From Desulfomicrobium sp. (GTDB taxonomy: Bacteria; Desulfobacterota; Desulfovibrionia; Desulfovibrionales; Desulfomicrobiaceae), in NCBI GenBank assembly GCA_003542385.1, contig DPKT01000317.1:1-5564 (forward strand): 5,564 nt of DNA. Direction: 5' to 3'. The notes under the pieces are model-generated. The model was not told the origin of the DNA and ran no database searches. It saw only the letters and a program-made list of their open reading frames with translations. How positions within the stretch are numbered: the stretch's first letter is position 1; each line of letters opens with the position of its first letter. Of this stretch, positions 5,482 through 5,564 are shown piece after piece. The position numbers and the translations under genes were made by a program.

Positions 5482-5564
5482 TCAGGGCATGGTGGCGGCG
5501 CTCAGTCCGGCCAGATAGCCCGTGGACAGGGCAGCCTGGAGGTTGAAGCCGCCCGTGTCGGCGT
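5482..5564 (-). CDS. BaiN/HI0933-type flavoprotein (C-terminal end only)
   Basis: The frame enters from the right edge and ends at TGA (5484-5482), leaving 26 complete codons. The readable peptide ADTGGFNLQAALSTGYLAGL resembles the conserved C-terminal block of HI0933/BaiN-like NAD(P)/FAD-dependent oxidoreductases, where a DTGGFNLQ motif lies close to the FAD and a G(Y/W)xAG motif follows. This is a short piece, so family assignment rests on that one block. The stop is 65 nt before the peroxiredoxin ATG, on the same strand, and read-through into the peroxiredoxin unit is possible. Confidence 0.7.
   Translation of the reverse strand, partial: ADTGGFNLQAALSTGYLAGLSAATMP

Overview
The window comes from a high-GC bacterium. 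The gene content points to a strictly anaerobic, sulfate-reducer-like member of the Desulfovibrionales (Desulfovibrio/Desulfomicrobium type): an FmdE-family protein with a C-terminal zinc ribbon, a small soluble P-type-ATPase-like HAD protein with a DYNGT motif (a family shared with methanogens), a Cache-type chemoreceptor and a Bcp peroxiredoxin. This placement is inferred from family resemblance; no search was run.

Every gene I can support is on the minus strand, so transcription runs from high to low coordinates. In transcription order: (1) the last 26 codons of a BaiN/HI0933-type flavoprotein (5482-5564, cut by the window edge); (2) a Bcp-type thioredoxin-dependent peroxiredoxin (4937-5416) with a clear Shine-Dalgarno that fixes its start; (3) a soluble diguanylate cyclase with a GAF/DUF484-like N-terminus and an intact GGDEF active site and I-site (3634-4926), 10 nt after the peroxiredoxin; (4) a 156-residue HAD protein (3167-3637) whose ATG overlaps the cyclase stop as ATGA; (5) a gap of about 100 bp with two inverted repeats and a candidate promoter, then a full-length membrane chemoreceptor (993-3062); (6) a GC-rich hairpin, then a tRNA operon with a near-consensus sigma-70 promoter, tRNA-Pro(GGG), tRNA-Thr(GGT) and an intrinsic terminator; (7) a 5' gap with an inverted repeat touching the ribosome binding site, then an FmdE-family gene running off the left edge.

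The peroxiredoxin, diguanylate cyclase and HAD genes look like one translationally coupled unit. That pairs peroxide detoxification with c-di-GMP signalling, next to a chemoreceptor that probably has its own promoter. Whether these form one stress/behaviour module is inference.

I found no phage genes, insertion sequences, CRISPR array, toxin-antitoxin pair or defence system. Most of the window is ordinary chromosomal housekeeping and signalling. The most checkable oddities are a peroxiredoxin with no resolving cysteine at the usual places, an FmdE with Ala where the classical HGHxCPG motif has Cys, an inverted repeat just upstream of the chemoreceptor, one overlapping the fmdE ribosome binding site, and a possible TTG start for the chemoreceptor.
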